The notes under the pieces are model-generated. The model was given only the letters and a program-made list of their open reading frames with translations, ran no database searches and was not told the DNA's origin. This document shows, piece after piece, positions 1 to 9,428 of a DNA stretch of 64,000 nucleotides. The stretch comes from Candidatus Krumholzibacteriota bacterium (GTDB taxonomy: Bacteria; Krumholzibacteriota; Krumholzibacteriia; JAJRXK01), in NCBI GenBank assembly GCA_024276305.1, contig JAJRXK010000116.1, positions 1 through 64,000 of the forward strand, in the 5' to 3' direction. The position numbers and the translations under genes are program-made. Numbering within the stretch: position 1 is the stretch's first letter; every line of letters begins with the position of its first letter.

Positions 1-45
1 CCACCCGCCAGAACCGCGCAATCCCTTGCCAGACTTGCGTATATA

Positions 46-76
46 CAAAAAGCCCGGAAGCTCTCGCCTCCGGGCC
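46..76 (-). terminator. Rho-independent terminator of tRNA-Asn
   Basis: On the minus strand a 7-bp stem (bases 69-75 pairing with 52-58, ten-base loop) is followed directly by five T residues (47-51 on the plus strand are A). It lies about 45 bases beyond the 3' end of the tRNA-Asn gene and would end that transcript. Confidence 0.75.
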
Positions 77-120
77 GAACCGCTAACCGAAATGCCTGTC
101 GAATTCCGTGCAAAAAGAGT

Positions 121-195
121 TGGCTCCTCGGGTAGGACTTGAACCTACAACCCTGCGGTTAACAGCCGCATGCTCTACCATTGAGCTACCGAGGA
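121..195 (-). tRNA. tRNA-Asn (anticodon GTT)
   Basis: On the minus strand this folds into a complete cloverleaf: a perfect 7-bp acceptor stem (TCCTCGG/CCGAGGA), a D arm with GCTC/GAGC, an anticodon stem TGCGG/CCGCA with loop CTGTTAA, and a T arm GTAGG-TTCAAGT-CCTAC. The discriminator is G and CCA is encoded (121-123). The anticodon GTT reads Asn codons. It stands as a single gene between a near-consensus promoter and a terminator. Confidence 0.97.
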
Positions 196-236
196 ACAAA
201 GACGGTGCCGGGGCTCTGCACCCCCGACGGGGCAAC

Positions 237-265
237 ACAATAAGAATGCCCCCCGGGGGTGTCAA
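237..265 (-). promoter_or_regulatory. Sigma-70-type promoter of tRNA-Asn
   Basis: Minus strand TTGACA (260-265) and TATTGT (237-242) are separated by exactly 17 bases. The predicted start lies about 35 bases before the mature tRNA 5' end. The -35 box matches the consensus perfectly. Confidence 0.75.
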
Positions 266-412
266 GATCCTCGCCGGTCTCCCAAGCAAGACCGGGGCCG
301 AGGTCGCCGATCGCCACTCTCGGGGCGATTCGGTCTCCCTCGGCTTCTCCTAACTCCCAGCCACGAACGAACTTAACCCGCACGGGAGCGGCTGCTCGAG
401 CCACGACCGATC

Positions 413-1549
<1,137 letters not shown>

Positions 1550-1632
1550 CGATCCTCGGAACGGTATCTCGGGAAACGGATGGCGGCTTGCCGCAAGAGT
1601 GTCGACTCGATTGGCAGATGTCGCAAGATTCT

Positions 1633-3612
1633 TCAGTGAACGTATCCGAGGGCCTTGAGTTCCTCGAGCTGCTCGGGGCTGTACTCGGCGGTCTCTGTGG
1701 GCGCTGCGTGGGGGCCTCGCATCAGCACCTTTCCCAGACTCACCAGGCGTCGGGCGTAGGCAGAGTCCCGGTCGAATCGCAGGTTCTGCATCTGCCCGGG
1801 ATCCGTCCGGAGATCGAAGAGTCCCTGGACTCCTCGCCCTCCGTAGACGAAGAGCTCCCGCGCACTCCTCACCCCGAATCTCCCGGCGGGGGCGTAGCTT
1901 CGCACCAGAATCGCGCGGCGCTCGCTCTCCGCCGGATCGGCGTAGGCCTGACGGAAGTACCGGGGCCAGGTCGAGCCGGGAGGCAGGGGAATCTGCACCT
2001 TCTCGAGGAGCATGGGCATGATTTCGCACAGGCTGTGCAGACCCTCGCGCTTGGGCTCGAGAGCCGCCCAGGCTTGGCGGGGCCAGAACACGACGGGCAC
2101 GTGGAGCATCTCGTCGTAGACGGTGGTCAGATGCTCGAAATCCCCGTGCTCTCCGAAGGCCTCTCCGTGATCGCTCAGCAGAACCACCAGCAGATCGCGC
2201 CCTCGGCGGAGGGACTTCCACTTCTCGAAGATCTTCCGGGCGACCTCGTCGGCGCGGTGGAGATTTCCGTCGTAGAGCGAGATCAATCGTCGGAGGTCCG
2301 CGGAGTCGTAGTCCATTTGGTGATCGACGAACTCCTTGAGCTGCTCGGCGGATCCATCGACTGCACCTCGGTATTGGGGATCAGCCCAGAGATCGTGTTC
2401 GTCTCCGGGTACGTAGGGACTGTGCGGGGGCATGATGTGGAAGTAGAGCAGATACGCCTGTTCGGAAACTCCCTGGTCGACCCAATCCTCGAAGAGCCAC
2501 TGCACCATTTCGGGAGGTCGGTGTTGGACATATCCGGGAGCGGAGGTGTCGATGGTCTTCTTGTACTCGACCTGCCGCGGATGGGTTCGGACTTCGGTGA
2601 ATTGTCGAAAGCCCCGCATCAACCGCGAGGCATGCCCCACATAGGGATTGTCGGAGAAGCCGACGGTCTCGTATCCGTTCATCTGGAAGAGTTGGGCCAG
2701 AGTCCAGAAGGAAGGGTCGAGAGCGTCCTCTGCTTCGACGACGTGATGGTCGCGCCACGACAAACCGGTGAATACGCTCGCCATCGAGGTGAGGGTGAAG
2801 GGTGACAGCGCGAAGGCCTGGGTCCATGTGACGCCCTCCTCGGCGAGACGATCGACGAAGGGAGTGGTGTCTCGTTCGTATCCGTAACCGCCGAAGTGGT
2901 CCGCTCTGGCCGCATCGAGGACGATGAACATCACATCGGGGGCGGGCTTGGACATGGCCGGGCCAAAGCCGCCGGTCGCCGCGGGCCTCATTCGAGTGAC
3001 CTCGGCCTCGGCGTAGGCCCACTCATCCCTCTCGCGCTGGCCGAATTCGTCCGTGTCCAGAATCTCTTGGCGCTTCGCCGCTTCTTGGGCGGTGGCCTGA
3101 CTTTGGAGCGAGAGCCGTCTCAGATACACCCCGAGGGGTCGGGGATCGTCGACATCACCCTGGTTCACCACTCGAGGCACGATCCGCAGTCGATTCCATC
3201 CCTCCTCGACCATGTCTTCTTCGATGGCCAGGGTGTCGGCGTGGACCTCCCATCCTCGATCGAGGGGAATCCGACCGATGGCCTGGTCATTCCAGTAGAG
3301 GTCGGCCCATTGTCCGCGGGCGGAGAGTGGGGGGCTGGTGCTGAGCGCCACCTTCAGGACCAGCTCTCGTCCCACGACGAAGAATCGCGCGGTGGCCTCC
3401 CGGCCCAGGGTCCACATTCCGCTGCCTTCGGGCGGGGTGAAGCCTTCGGCGAAGGCACCCAATGCGATGGGACCGCCGAAACTCGGCCCCAACGCGCCCT
3501 CTTGGGGATCGGCCTGGAAGTCGAAGTGGACGAGATCGAGAGGTTCCCGGACTGCTTGCCCGCACGCGGTCGAAGACATCAACAGAACTCCGATCCACAT
3601 TCTCACGATCAT
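1633..3612 (-). CDS. Sulfatase/alkaline-phosphatase-fold lipoprotein
   Basis: A 659-residue lipoprotein with lipobox SSTAC (Cys17). An N-terminal region of about 200 residues of unknown fold precedes a sulfatase-family domain. That domain starts at [20 protein letters not shown] and ends with the metal-binding [12 protein letters not shown] segment. The usual sulfatase nucleophile motif Cys-x-Pro-x-Arg reads [13 protein letters not shown] here, so Cys, Pro and Arg are all replaced. A Thr could act as nucleophile, as in phosphoglycerol transferases and related hydrolases; the substrate cannot be read. The start at 3612 is chosen because it alone gives a compact lipoprotein signal. It is divergent from the Nramp-related gene with only 34 bases between start codons. 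Confidence 0.85.
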   Translation of the reverse strand: MIVRMWIGVLLMSSTACGQAVREPLDLVHFDFQADPQEGALGPSFGGPIALGAFAEGFTPPEGSGMWTLGREATARFFVVGRELVLKVALSTSPPLSARGQWADLYWNDQAIGRIPLDRGWEVHADTLAIEEDMVEEGWNRLRIVPRVVNQGDVDDPRPLGVYLRRLSLQSQATAQEAAKRQEILDTDEFGQRERDEWAYAEAEVTRMRPAATGGFGPAMSKPAPDVMFIVLDAARADHFGGYGYERDTTPFVDRLAEEGVTWTQAFALSPFTLTSMASVFTGLSWRDHHVVEAEDALDPSFWTLAQLFQMNGYETVGFSDNPYVGHASRLMRGFRQFTEVRTHPRQVEYKKTIDTSAPGYVQHRPPEMVQWLFEDWVDQGVSEQAYLLYFHIMPPHSPYVPGDEHDLWADPQYRGAVDGSAEQLKEFVDHQMDYDSADLRRLISLYDGNLHRADEVARKIFEKWKSLRRGRDLLVVLLSDHGEAFGEHGDFEHLTTVYDEMLHVPVVFWPRQAWAALEPKREGLHSLCEIMPMLLEKVQIPLPPGSTWPRYFRQAYADPAESERRAILVRSYAPAGRFGVRSARELFVYGGRGVQGLFDLRTDPGQMQNLRFDRDSAYARRLVSLGKVLMRGPHAAPTETAEYSPEQLEELKALGYVH

Positions 3613-3646
3613 TGTTCGGGTCGCGATCCGAGCATACTCTGCAACC

Positions 3647-4921
3647 ATGATTCGACGCACCCTTCGATCCCTGGGCCCGGGCATGCTCCTGGCCGCGACG
3701 AGCATTGGCGGTAGCCACCTGGTTCTGGCGCCCACCGCCGGCGCGCGATTCGGTTACGACCTGTTGTGGCTGGTCCTCATCGCGCACCTCTTCAAGTACC
3801 ACGCCTTCGAGTTCGGTCCCCGCCTGGCGCTGGGCGCACGGATGAGTTTGCTCGAAGGCTACACGCGAGTCCCCGGCCCGCGCAACTGGGCGATTTGGGT
3901 CGGCGTGGTGGACATGGTCCTGGAAAGCGTGGGAGTCCTGGCCGCGGTCGCGGGCATGACCGGAGCGATCCTCGCGGCGGCGACGGGAACGACCCAGGTC
4001 GCTCTGTGGACGGCGGCCTCGGTCGCACTCTGCTTCCTGATGCTGGCCACGGGACGCTACCGTCTGCTCCTCCGCTCCGCGATGCTCATGCTCGCGGTAC
4101 TGGTCGTAGGAACTGCGGTGGCCTTCGCCACCACGCCTCCGAATTGGGGAGACCTCGCGACCGCATTGCGTCCCCACTACCCGGCGGGCAGCCTGATTCT
4201 GGTGGGCGCCATCCTGGGGTGGATGCCCACCGGAGTGGGGGTCTCGATCTGGCACTCCCTCTGGATTCTCGAAGACCCCAACCTCTCGACGACCAAGGTG
4301 AGCCGGCCCGACCAGGCGCGTCGCTTCCGCCTGGGACTGAGGGACATGCGCATCGGCTATCTCCTTTCGGCGGGGCTGGCGGTGATGTTCCTCTCGCTGG
4401 GCGCAGAAGTGCTTCGCCCCGCGGGGCTGGTGCCCGAGGGGGTGGACACGGCGATCACTCTCAGTCGCATCTACACCGAGCGTTTGGGATCGTGGATGCA
4501 GCCGCTCTTCCTGGTGATGGCCTTCTTCGCGATGTTCTCGACGACCTACACGGTCATGGATGGCATGCCGCGCACCTTGGTGGCCGCGGTCCGGCACCTT
4601 CGAGGCGAAGCCGATGCGGACCGCAACGACCGGGGCCGGCTCTACTGGACCTACCTCGCCGCGATGGTGGTGGGTTCCCTGGCTCTGGTGCGGGCGGTGC
4701 CCGATCCGGTGCGGTTGATCACGGTCCTGGCGGCGTTGACCTTCCTCTTCAGCCCCATCTACTTCGCGCTCAACTATTGGTGCGTGACCCGTCTCATCGA
4801 GGATCCGGCCTTTCGCCCGGCCCGGCTGGACCGATGGATGGCCAAGGCCGGCATGGGCTTCATCGTGCTCACCGCGATCCTGCTGATCTACACGCAGGTC
4901 TTCCTGCGCGCGGGCGGGTAG
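3647..4921 (+). CDS. Nramp-related membrane transporter with non-canonical metal site
   Basis: A 424-residue protein with about eleven hydrophobic segments, of Nramp (MntH/SLC11) type. The first helix reads LGPGMLLAATSIGGSHLV and a mid-protein helix reads GWMPTGVGVSIWHS. In canonical Nramp proteins helix 1 carries DPGN and helix 6 MPHN, which bind Mn2+/Fe2+. Both signatures are absent. It therefore belongs with the Nramp-related branches (some of which carry Mg2+) rather than with MntH, and its substrate is uncertain. The start ATG follows a CATACT hexamer by eight bases, so the mRNA may be nearly leaderless. No ribosome-binding site is visible. The divergent sulfatase gene shares this short promoter region. 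Confidence 0.85.
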   Translation: MIRRTLRSLGPGMLLAATSIGGSHLVLAPTAGARFGYDLLWLVLIAHLFKYHAFEFGPRLALGARMSLLEGYTRVPGPRNWAIWVGVVDMVLESVGVLAAVAGMTGAILAAATGTTQVALWTAASVALCFLMLATGRYRLLLRSAMLMLAVLVVGTAVAFATTPPNWGDLATALRPHYPAGSLILVGAILGWMPTGVGVSIWHSLWILEDPNLSTTKVSRPDQARRFRLGLRDMRIGYLLSAGLAVMFLSLGAEVLRPAGLVPEGVDTAITLSRIYTERLGSWMQPLFLVMAFFAMFSTTYTVMDGMPRTLVAAVRHLRGEADADRNDRGRLYWTYLAAMVVGSLALVRAVPDPVRLITVLAALTFLFSPIYFALNYWCVTRLIEDPAFRPARLDRWMAKAGMGFIVLTAILLIYTQVFLRAGG

Positions 4922-4968
4922 AAAGGCCCAGTGGGGTCGAGATTGGGCCGCCCCCCCGAAAATCCCTC

Positions 4969-4997
4969 TTGACATTCAACCTTCATGAATGTATGCT
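4969..4997 (+). promoter_or_regulatory. Promoter with inverted repeat in spacer, before HNH gene
   Basis: TTGACA (4969-4974) and TATGCT (4992-4997) stand 17 bases apart. An inverted repeat CATTCA-n7-TGAATG (4973-4978 and 4986-4991) fills the spacer, as an operator would. The -10 box starts just after the first in-frame ATG (4989) of the next gene, so the mRNA would begin about 5004. Confidence 0.6.
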
Positions 4998-6818
4998 TTT
5001 GATCGTCTCAGCCTTCCAGAAAGCCAAGGTGGTTTGCGACCCCTACTCACCGAACTCCAAGCTTTCGGCATTCCTTCGCGGCAACCTCGGCCTCCGCGTG
5101 GCCTCGATGAGGAACTCGAATCCACACTCGTCGTGGCCCCTCGGCGAGAGCAAATCCAGCTCTGTGTGGCCGCCCATCTTTTCCGGCGATGGACGCTGGC
5201 CCAGGAGTGGGGCTTTCTCTCGCAGGCCGACTACGTGCGCGAGCGTCTGGGCGAATCCCTTTCCACCTTCTGCGACTGGGCCTATGCGGGCCGGCTCTTC
5301 GTCGGCTCTCGCGCCTGTCGCTCGGCCTTCCGGTCGGGATCGATTTCTCTCTCGGCCGCGGCCCTCCTGGGTCAACGCTGCACTCCTCTCGAGGCCGAAT
5401 CGTGGCTCTCCCGGGCGGCCGAGGTCTCGGTGGCCCGATTGCGCGAGCTGTTGCGCGGAGGGCTTTCCCCCGCATCCGATTCGACTCCTCCCCCCGAGCC
5501 TCCCATCCGTGGCGACGCCGACGCCCCCACCCTGACTCTCTCCATGCTCTTGCCCCAGAGCGCGGTGAGCTACTGCGAGGAGACTCTCGAACTCGCCCGC
5601 GCGGTGAGTGGGGTCGAACTCACGGAACCCGAGGCAGTCGCCGCGGTCCTGGCCGAAGCCAGCACCGAGATCTCGCCGCCGGATCTCGATGCTGCGCTCT
5701 TGGCTCCCCGAGTGCCGGCGGACTTTCTTCCAGCGACCCGTTCTCGCCGTCGTCAGCGGACGTCCGCCTCAGCGCACCCAGCCGGCGCCGGACCGCGTCC
5801 TCGCCGTCCCCGTTGCTGCGCTCGCCGTCTCGATGCGCGCCTGCGGGGTGCACAGCGCGAGCTGCGCCGCCTCGAGACGCGGGGCGAGGATCTCCTTCTC
5901 CTGGCCCGTGAAACCGACTGGCACTGCTACTACCAGGAGAAGAACTTCTATCGTTTCGTGCTCCGGCGCTTCGGAATCTCCAAGTCCACGGCCATCGAGC
6001 GCATCGAGAGTGCGCGATTGCGCCGTCGCCTCCACCCTCTTGCGGTGGCGCGGGCCGAGGGACGCTTGGGCGCGGTGCAGTCCTTCCTGCTCCGTCGCCT
6101 CGAGAGATTGGGGGTGCCGCGGTCGGCGCTCCCCGCGTGGATCGACCACGCAAGGCGCACCACGGTGCGGTGGCTACGCCGATGCGTGGCCTGGGCGGTG
6201 CGGATGGCCCGAAGTCGTCAACGCCAGTGGAGTCTGGAAGGCTGCCCACCTCCATCCTTCGCCGAGGTCCGAACATCCGAACTCTCTCTCTGCGATCTGG
6301 CCGCCCATCCCGATCCCCCCCGCACACTCCCCGCTTCGCCGGAGCCCCAGGAGCGATTCCGTTGGTCTCTCCACGGCGCGGACCACGCACTTCTCCTCGA
6401 CCTCGTCTTCGGACTCACTCAGGAAGTGCGTGCCCGCGCCGGGCGCACTCCCCCTCCCGCGTGGACTCTGCTCCACATCTTTCACCTCGCGCGCCACGCT
6501 TGGCGCGACGCCGCCCGCTCCATGCCCCGCCATCCCCATCACGAAGTCCTCGACCGGGATCACTATCGCTGCCAGGTCCCGGGGTGCTCGCGCCGCTCGG
6601 TCGAAGTCCACCACATCGTCTTCCGCAGTCAGGGTGGGACCGACGACCCCCAGAACCTCATTTGCCTCTGCGCGGCCCACCATCGATGGGGAGTGCACGA
6701 TGGCCGATTGCGGGTGAGTGGCCGCGTCACCGACTCTCGTGACGAGCTGCACTTCGACCTCGGCGTGGGCTCGAGCGGACGCGCGTTGCTCAGCTACGTG
6801 GGGGAGTGCCTCGCGTGA
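4989..6818 (+). CDS. HNH endonuclease domain protein
   Basis: Up to 609 residues. The last 100 residues hold an HNH nuclease: HHEVLDRDHYRC, then a CxxxxC...CLC zinc-knuckle arrangement, VEVHHIVFRSQGG, and DPQNLICLCAAHH (about residues 517-575). The N-terminal 480 residues are Arg- and Ala-rich and helical, and resemble the long N-terminal regions of HNH proteins of the DUF222/13E12-like type. The role is unknown; such proteins are often multicopy and of uncertain mobility. The longest open frame starts at ATG 4989, but a strong promoter overlaps it, so translation may start downstream at TTG 5034 or GTG 5133; neither has a good ribosome-binding site. The 3' end is 43 bases before the symporter small-subunit gene. 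Confidence 0.8.
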   Translation: MYAFDRLSLPESQGGLRPLLTELQAFGIPSRQPRPPRGLDEELESTLVVAPRREQIQLCVAAHLFRRWTLAQEWGFLSQADYVRERLGESLSTFCDWAYAGRLFVGSRACRSAFRSGSISLSAAALLGQRCTPLEAESWLSRAAEVSVARLRELLRGGLSPASDSTPPPEPPIRGDADAPTLTLSMLLPQSAVSYCEETLELARAVSGVELTEPEAVAAVLAEASTEISPPDLDAALLAPRVPADFLPATRSRRRQRTSASAHPAGAGPRPRRPRCCARRLDARLRGAQRELRRLETRGEDLLLLARETDWHCYYQEKNFYRFVLRRFGISKSTAIERIESARLRRRLHPLAVARAEGRLGAVQSFLLRRLERLGVPRSALPAWIDHARRTTVRWLRRCVAWAVRMARSRQRQWSLEGCPPPSFAEVRTSELSLCDLAAHPDPPRTLPASPEPQERFRWSLHGADHALLLDLVFGLTQEVRARAGRTPPPAWTLLHIFHLARHAWRDAARSMPRHPHHEVLDRDHYRCQVPGCSRRSVEVHHIVFRSQGGTDDPQNLICLCAAHHRWGVHDGRLRVSGRVTDSRDELHFDLGVGSSGRALLSYVGECLA

Positions 6819-6861
6819 GTGGACCTTTCCCCGCTCGGCGATCCCGTGCTAGGCTGCGCCC

Positions 6862-6975
6862 ATGCCGTTTTGGAATCTGTTTTGGCTCATCGTCCCCGCC
6901 GTCGCCCTCCTCGCGGCGGCGGTCTGGCGCTATCGCCGGCTCGGGCGGCCCACTCCTCGAGGGCCCCGCCCGTGA
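6862..6975 (+). CDS. Symporter small accessory membrane protein (37 aa)
   Basis: A 37-residue protein beginning MPFWNLFWLIVP, with one hydrophobic helix (about residues 5-22) and a basic tail WRYRRLGR. Its TGA overlaps the GTG start of the Na+/solute symporter (shared GTGA), implying translational coupling and 1:1 synthesis. Very small single-helix partners encoded directly before SSS and NSS transporters are known (the 'symporter small accessory protein' type), and size, topology and overlap all fit. A TAGGCT hexamer (6850-6855) ends six bases before the ATG, suggesting a leaderless mRNA. Confidence 0.75.
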   Translation: MPFWNLFWLIVPAVALLAAAVWRYRRLGRPTPRGPRP

Positions 6976-8450
6976 GCCCCATTCTCATCGGCTTCATCGT
7001 CTACCTCTTGGTCGTACTCGGGGTCGGTCTGATCGCCTATCGGCGAACCCTCGAGCAGAGCGCCTTCATCCTCGCCGACCGCAAGTTGGGGGCTTGGGTC
7101 ATCGCCCTCTCCGAACGGGCCAGCGGAGAGAGCGCGTGGCTCCTGGTCGGGCTCCCCGGCGCGGCCTTCGCCGGGGGCTTCCTCGAACTCTGGACCGCCA
7201 TCGGTTGCAGCACCGGCATCCTGCTCTCCTGGACCCTCGTCGCCCGCCGCCTGCGCGAGGAGGTCGGACGCACCAACTCTCTCACTCTCGTCGACTTCTT
7301 CCAGCAGCGTTTTCCGCAGCGCTATCCCCTCATTCGCCTGGCCGCATCCCTCATCATCACCTTCTTCTTCACCTTCTACGTGGCCTCCCAGTTCAACGCC
7401 GCGGGCAAAGTCCTCGACACCACCTTTGGCGACCTGCTCACCTCTCTCCAGATTCGCCTCGGTGCCTGGGGACTCCACGCGGAAACGACCACCATCGGAA
7501 TGTTCCTCGGCGCGGTCATCGTCCTCTTCTACACCACCATGGGTGGATTCCTCGCCGTCGCATGGACCGACTTCGTGCAGGGAATCATCATGGTCTTCAC
7601 CTGTGTGGTCCTGCCCCTGGTCGGGTGGTTCGCCCTGGGCGGCTCCGAGGTCCTCGTCCCCGCCCTCGAGCGCACCCCCGCATTGCTCAGCATGACCGGC
7701 GGCGACCACGGGTGGAAGGCCGCCCTCGGAATCATCGGCGGTCTCAGTTGGGGACTCGGCTACATGGGCCAACCTCATCTGCTCATGCGCTACATGGCCA
7801 TCCGTTCGCCCGAAGACGTCCGCAAGAGCACCCTCATCGCCGCCTTCTGGGCCGTCCCCGCGTTCTGGGGAGCCTTCCTCATCGGCATCGTGGGCGTGGC
7901 GCACTACGGTCCGGGCTCCTTCGCCGACCCCGAGCGCCTCATGCCGACCATGGCGCAGGACCTTCTCCCTGCCTGGCTCGCCGGCATCATGATCTCAGGG
8001 GCCATCGCAGCCATGATGTCCACCGCGGACAGCCAACTCCTCGTCACCACCTCCACTCTCAGCGAGGACGTCTACCACGGTCTCCTCGGCCGCAAGGCCT
8101 CGCCTCAGACCCTCGCCCAGATCAGCCGCACCGCGACCCTCTTCATCGGCGCCCTCGCCTTCATTCTGGGGGCGACCTCCTCCGAGCGGGTCTTCGACAT
8201 GGTCAGCTACGCCTGGAGCGGCCTCGCCGCCGCCTTCGCGCCCGAGCTCCTGCTCACCCTCTGGTGGAAGCGCACCACCGGGGCGGGGGTCCTCGCGGGG
8301 ATGGTAGGGGGTACTCTCTCTGTCGTCCTCTGGAAGCACGGTGGTCTCGATGCCCACCTCACCACCCGGGTCAGCGGGGTCGCCATCGCCACTCTGCTCG
8401 TCGTTGTGGTCAGTTTATTGACCTACAACCCTCGTCAATCGCCCTCCTGA
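6972..8450 (+). CDS. Sodium:solute symporter (SSS family, PutP-like)
   Basis: A 492-residue protein with about 13 hydrophobic helices. The segment SGESAWLLVGLPGAAFAGG matches the PutP helix-2 region. Further family marks are GLSWGLGYMGQPHLLMRY and the SGAIAAMMSTADSQLL helix. It should import a small solute (proline, pantothenate or similar) with Na+. In PutP the helix-2 motif is ASDMSGW, where Asp55 helps bind Na+; here the equivalent reads ASGESAW, so Asp is Gly and a neighbouring Glu appears. The start at GTG 6972 overlaps the 37-residue gene. The frame is open upstream, but that stretch encodes no membrane segment. Confidence 0.9.
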   Translation: MSPILIGFIVYLLVVLGVGLIAYRRTLEQSAFILADRKLGAWVIALSERASGESAWLLVGLPGAAFAGGFLELWTAIGCSTGILLSWTLVARRLREEVGRTNSLTLVDFFQQRFPQRYPLIRLAASLIITFFFTFYVASQFNAAGKVLDTTFGDLLTSLQIRLGAWGLHAETTTIGMFLGAVIVLFYTTMGGFLAVAWTDFVQGIIMVFTCVVLPLVGWFALGGSEVLVPALERTPALLSMTGGDHGWKAALGIIGGLSWGLGYMGQPHLLMRYMAIRSPEDVRKSTLIAAFWAVPAFWGAFLIGIVGVAHYGPGSFADPERLMPTMAQDLLPAWLAGIMISGAIAAMMSTADSQLLVTTSTLSEDVYHGLLGRKASPQTLAQISRTATLFIGALAFILGATSSERVFDMVSYAWSGLAAAFAPELLLTLWWKRTTGAGVLAGMVGGTLSVVLWKHGGLDAHLTTRVSGVAIATLLVVVVSLLTYNPRQSPS

Positions 8451-8514
8451 ACCCCGTTTCGTCCTCCTCCGGGCCCCGGTCGGGGATCTTCTCGTTTCCG
8501 ACCCGGCCGGGGTG

Positions 8515-8520
8515 TACAAT
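8515..8520 (+). promoter_or_regulatory. Possible -10 box of lipoprotein gene
   Basis: TACAAT lies 69 bases before the chosen start of the next gene; no good -35 match is seen. An ATG eight bases downstream (8529) is in frame but has no ribosome-binding site. Confidence 0.35.
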
Positions 8521-8588
8521 AGAGACACATGTGTGTGGCCTCTGAGGCCCTCGTCAGCCTCTCGCCACGCGCAGAGAGGAGGCCAGCC

Positions 8589-9392
8589 ATGGCACGACGA
8601 AGCATTCTCTTCGTTCTCGTGTCCCTGCTCCTGGCCGCCTGCGCGACCACTGCGCCGAGAACGATCCCCGTTGCCGACGACTCGGCCGTCGTCTACCAAC
8701 AAGGGGTCACCACTCGGTACTCGGTGAGCATGGATGAGCTTCGCTCCTCGGCGACCGCTCCACGGCAGCACCGCCTACCCAACGCCTTGGTCGCAGGCGA
8801 CCAGTCTCTCACCGTGGCAGCATCGCTGTTCCGTCGTGGGGACATTTTCACCCTGGATCTCATCATCCAGAATCAATCCGACCATCGTTTCGAGATCGAC
8901 CGATCGCGTTTCGCGCTCTTCGACAACCGTGGACGTCACCTTCAGGCCATGTACGACTGGCCGGAGGGAGAGAACTATGGACTTCGATCCGTGCGCGAAT
9001 TCCGACGCGACTATGCGCATCTCGGCCGAGACTTCGAGGAGTCCGGAGCGCCACGGGTCCATGAGAGGGGGAGTCGCGATCCCAACCGGAACCGGGTCGA
9101 GCGGGACGTCAATGTCCTGGTCTCGATCGACAGCGCGACCAATTCGGTGAACACCGACTACTCGTGGATCAGCGATCTGCAGTTCGATGAGCAGACCTTG
9201 GTCTTGCCCCAGGTAGCCGAACTCTTCCCCGGTCAGAACCGCGCCTACTGGGCCTACTGGAGAGTTCCGACCCAAGGCTCGCAGAACGCGAAGACGACCA
9301 TCGAATTCCCGCTCACCGCCACCGTGGTGATCGACGGAAAGCGCATGCTCTTCCGCTTCGAATCTCCCGAGGGGTGGAACTCGGCCCGATGA
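8589..9392 (+). CDS. Lipoprotein of unknown function
   Basis: A 267-residue protein with a lipoprotein signal (MARRSILFVLVSLLLAAC, Cys18). The rest is a soluble, probably all-beta domain with LDLIIQNQSDHRFEIDRSRF and a late AYWAYWRVPT...EFPLTATVVIDGK section, reminiscent of lipoproteins with an immunoglobulin-like fold. No enzyme motif is visible. ATG 8589 is preferred over the in-frame ATG 8529 because it follows GAGAGGAGG and starts the signal peptide directly. It converges on polX; a hairpin lies between. Confidence 0.75.
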   Translation: MARRSILFVLVSLLLAACATTAPRTIPVADDSAVVYQQGVTTRYSVSMDELRSSATAPRQHRLPNALVAGDQSLTVAASLFRRGDIFTLDLIIQNQSDHRFEIDRSRFALFDNRGRHLQAMYDWPEGENYGLRSVREFRRDYAHLGRDFEESGAPRVHERGSRDPNRNRVERDVNVLVSIDSATNSVNTDYSWISDLQFDEQTLVLPQVAELFPGQNRAYWAYWRVPTQGSQNAKTTIEFPLTATVVIDGKRMLFRFESPEGWNSAR

Positions 9393-9399
9393 GGAAAGC

Positions 9400-9422
9400 G
9401 GCCGGCCCCACGGGGGTCGGCC
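9400..9422. terminator. Hairpin between convergent genes
   Basis: A ten-base stem with one G-T pair (9400-9409 with 9413-9422, three-base loop) fills the gap between the lipoprotein gene and polX. There is no T tract on either side, so intrinsic termination is uncertain. Confidence 0.45.
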
Positions 9423-9428
9423 CTCCAC

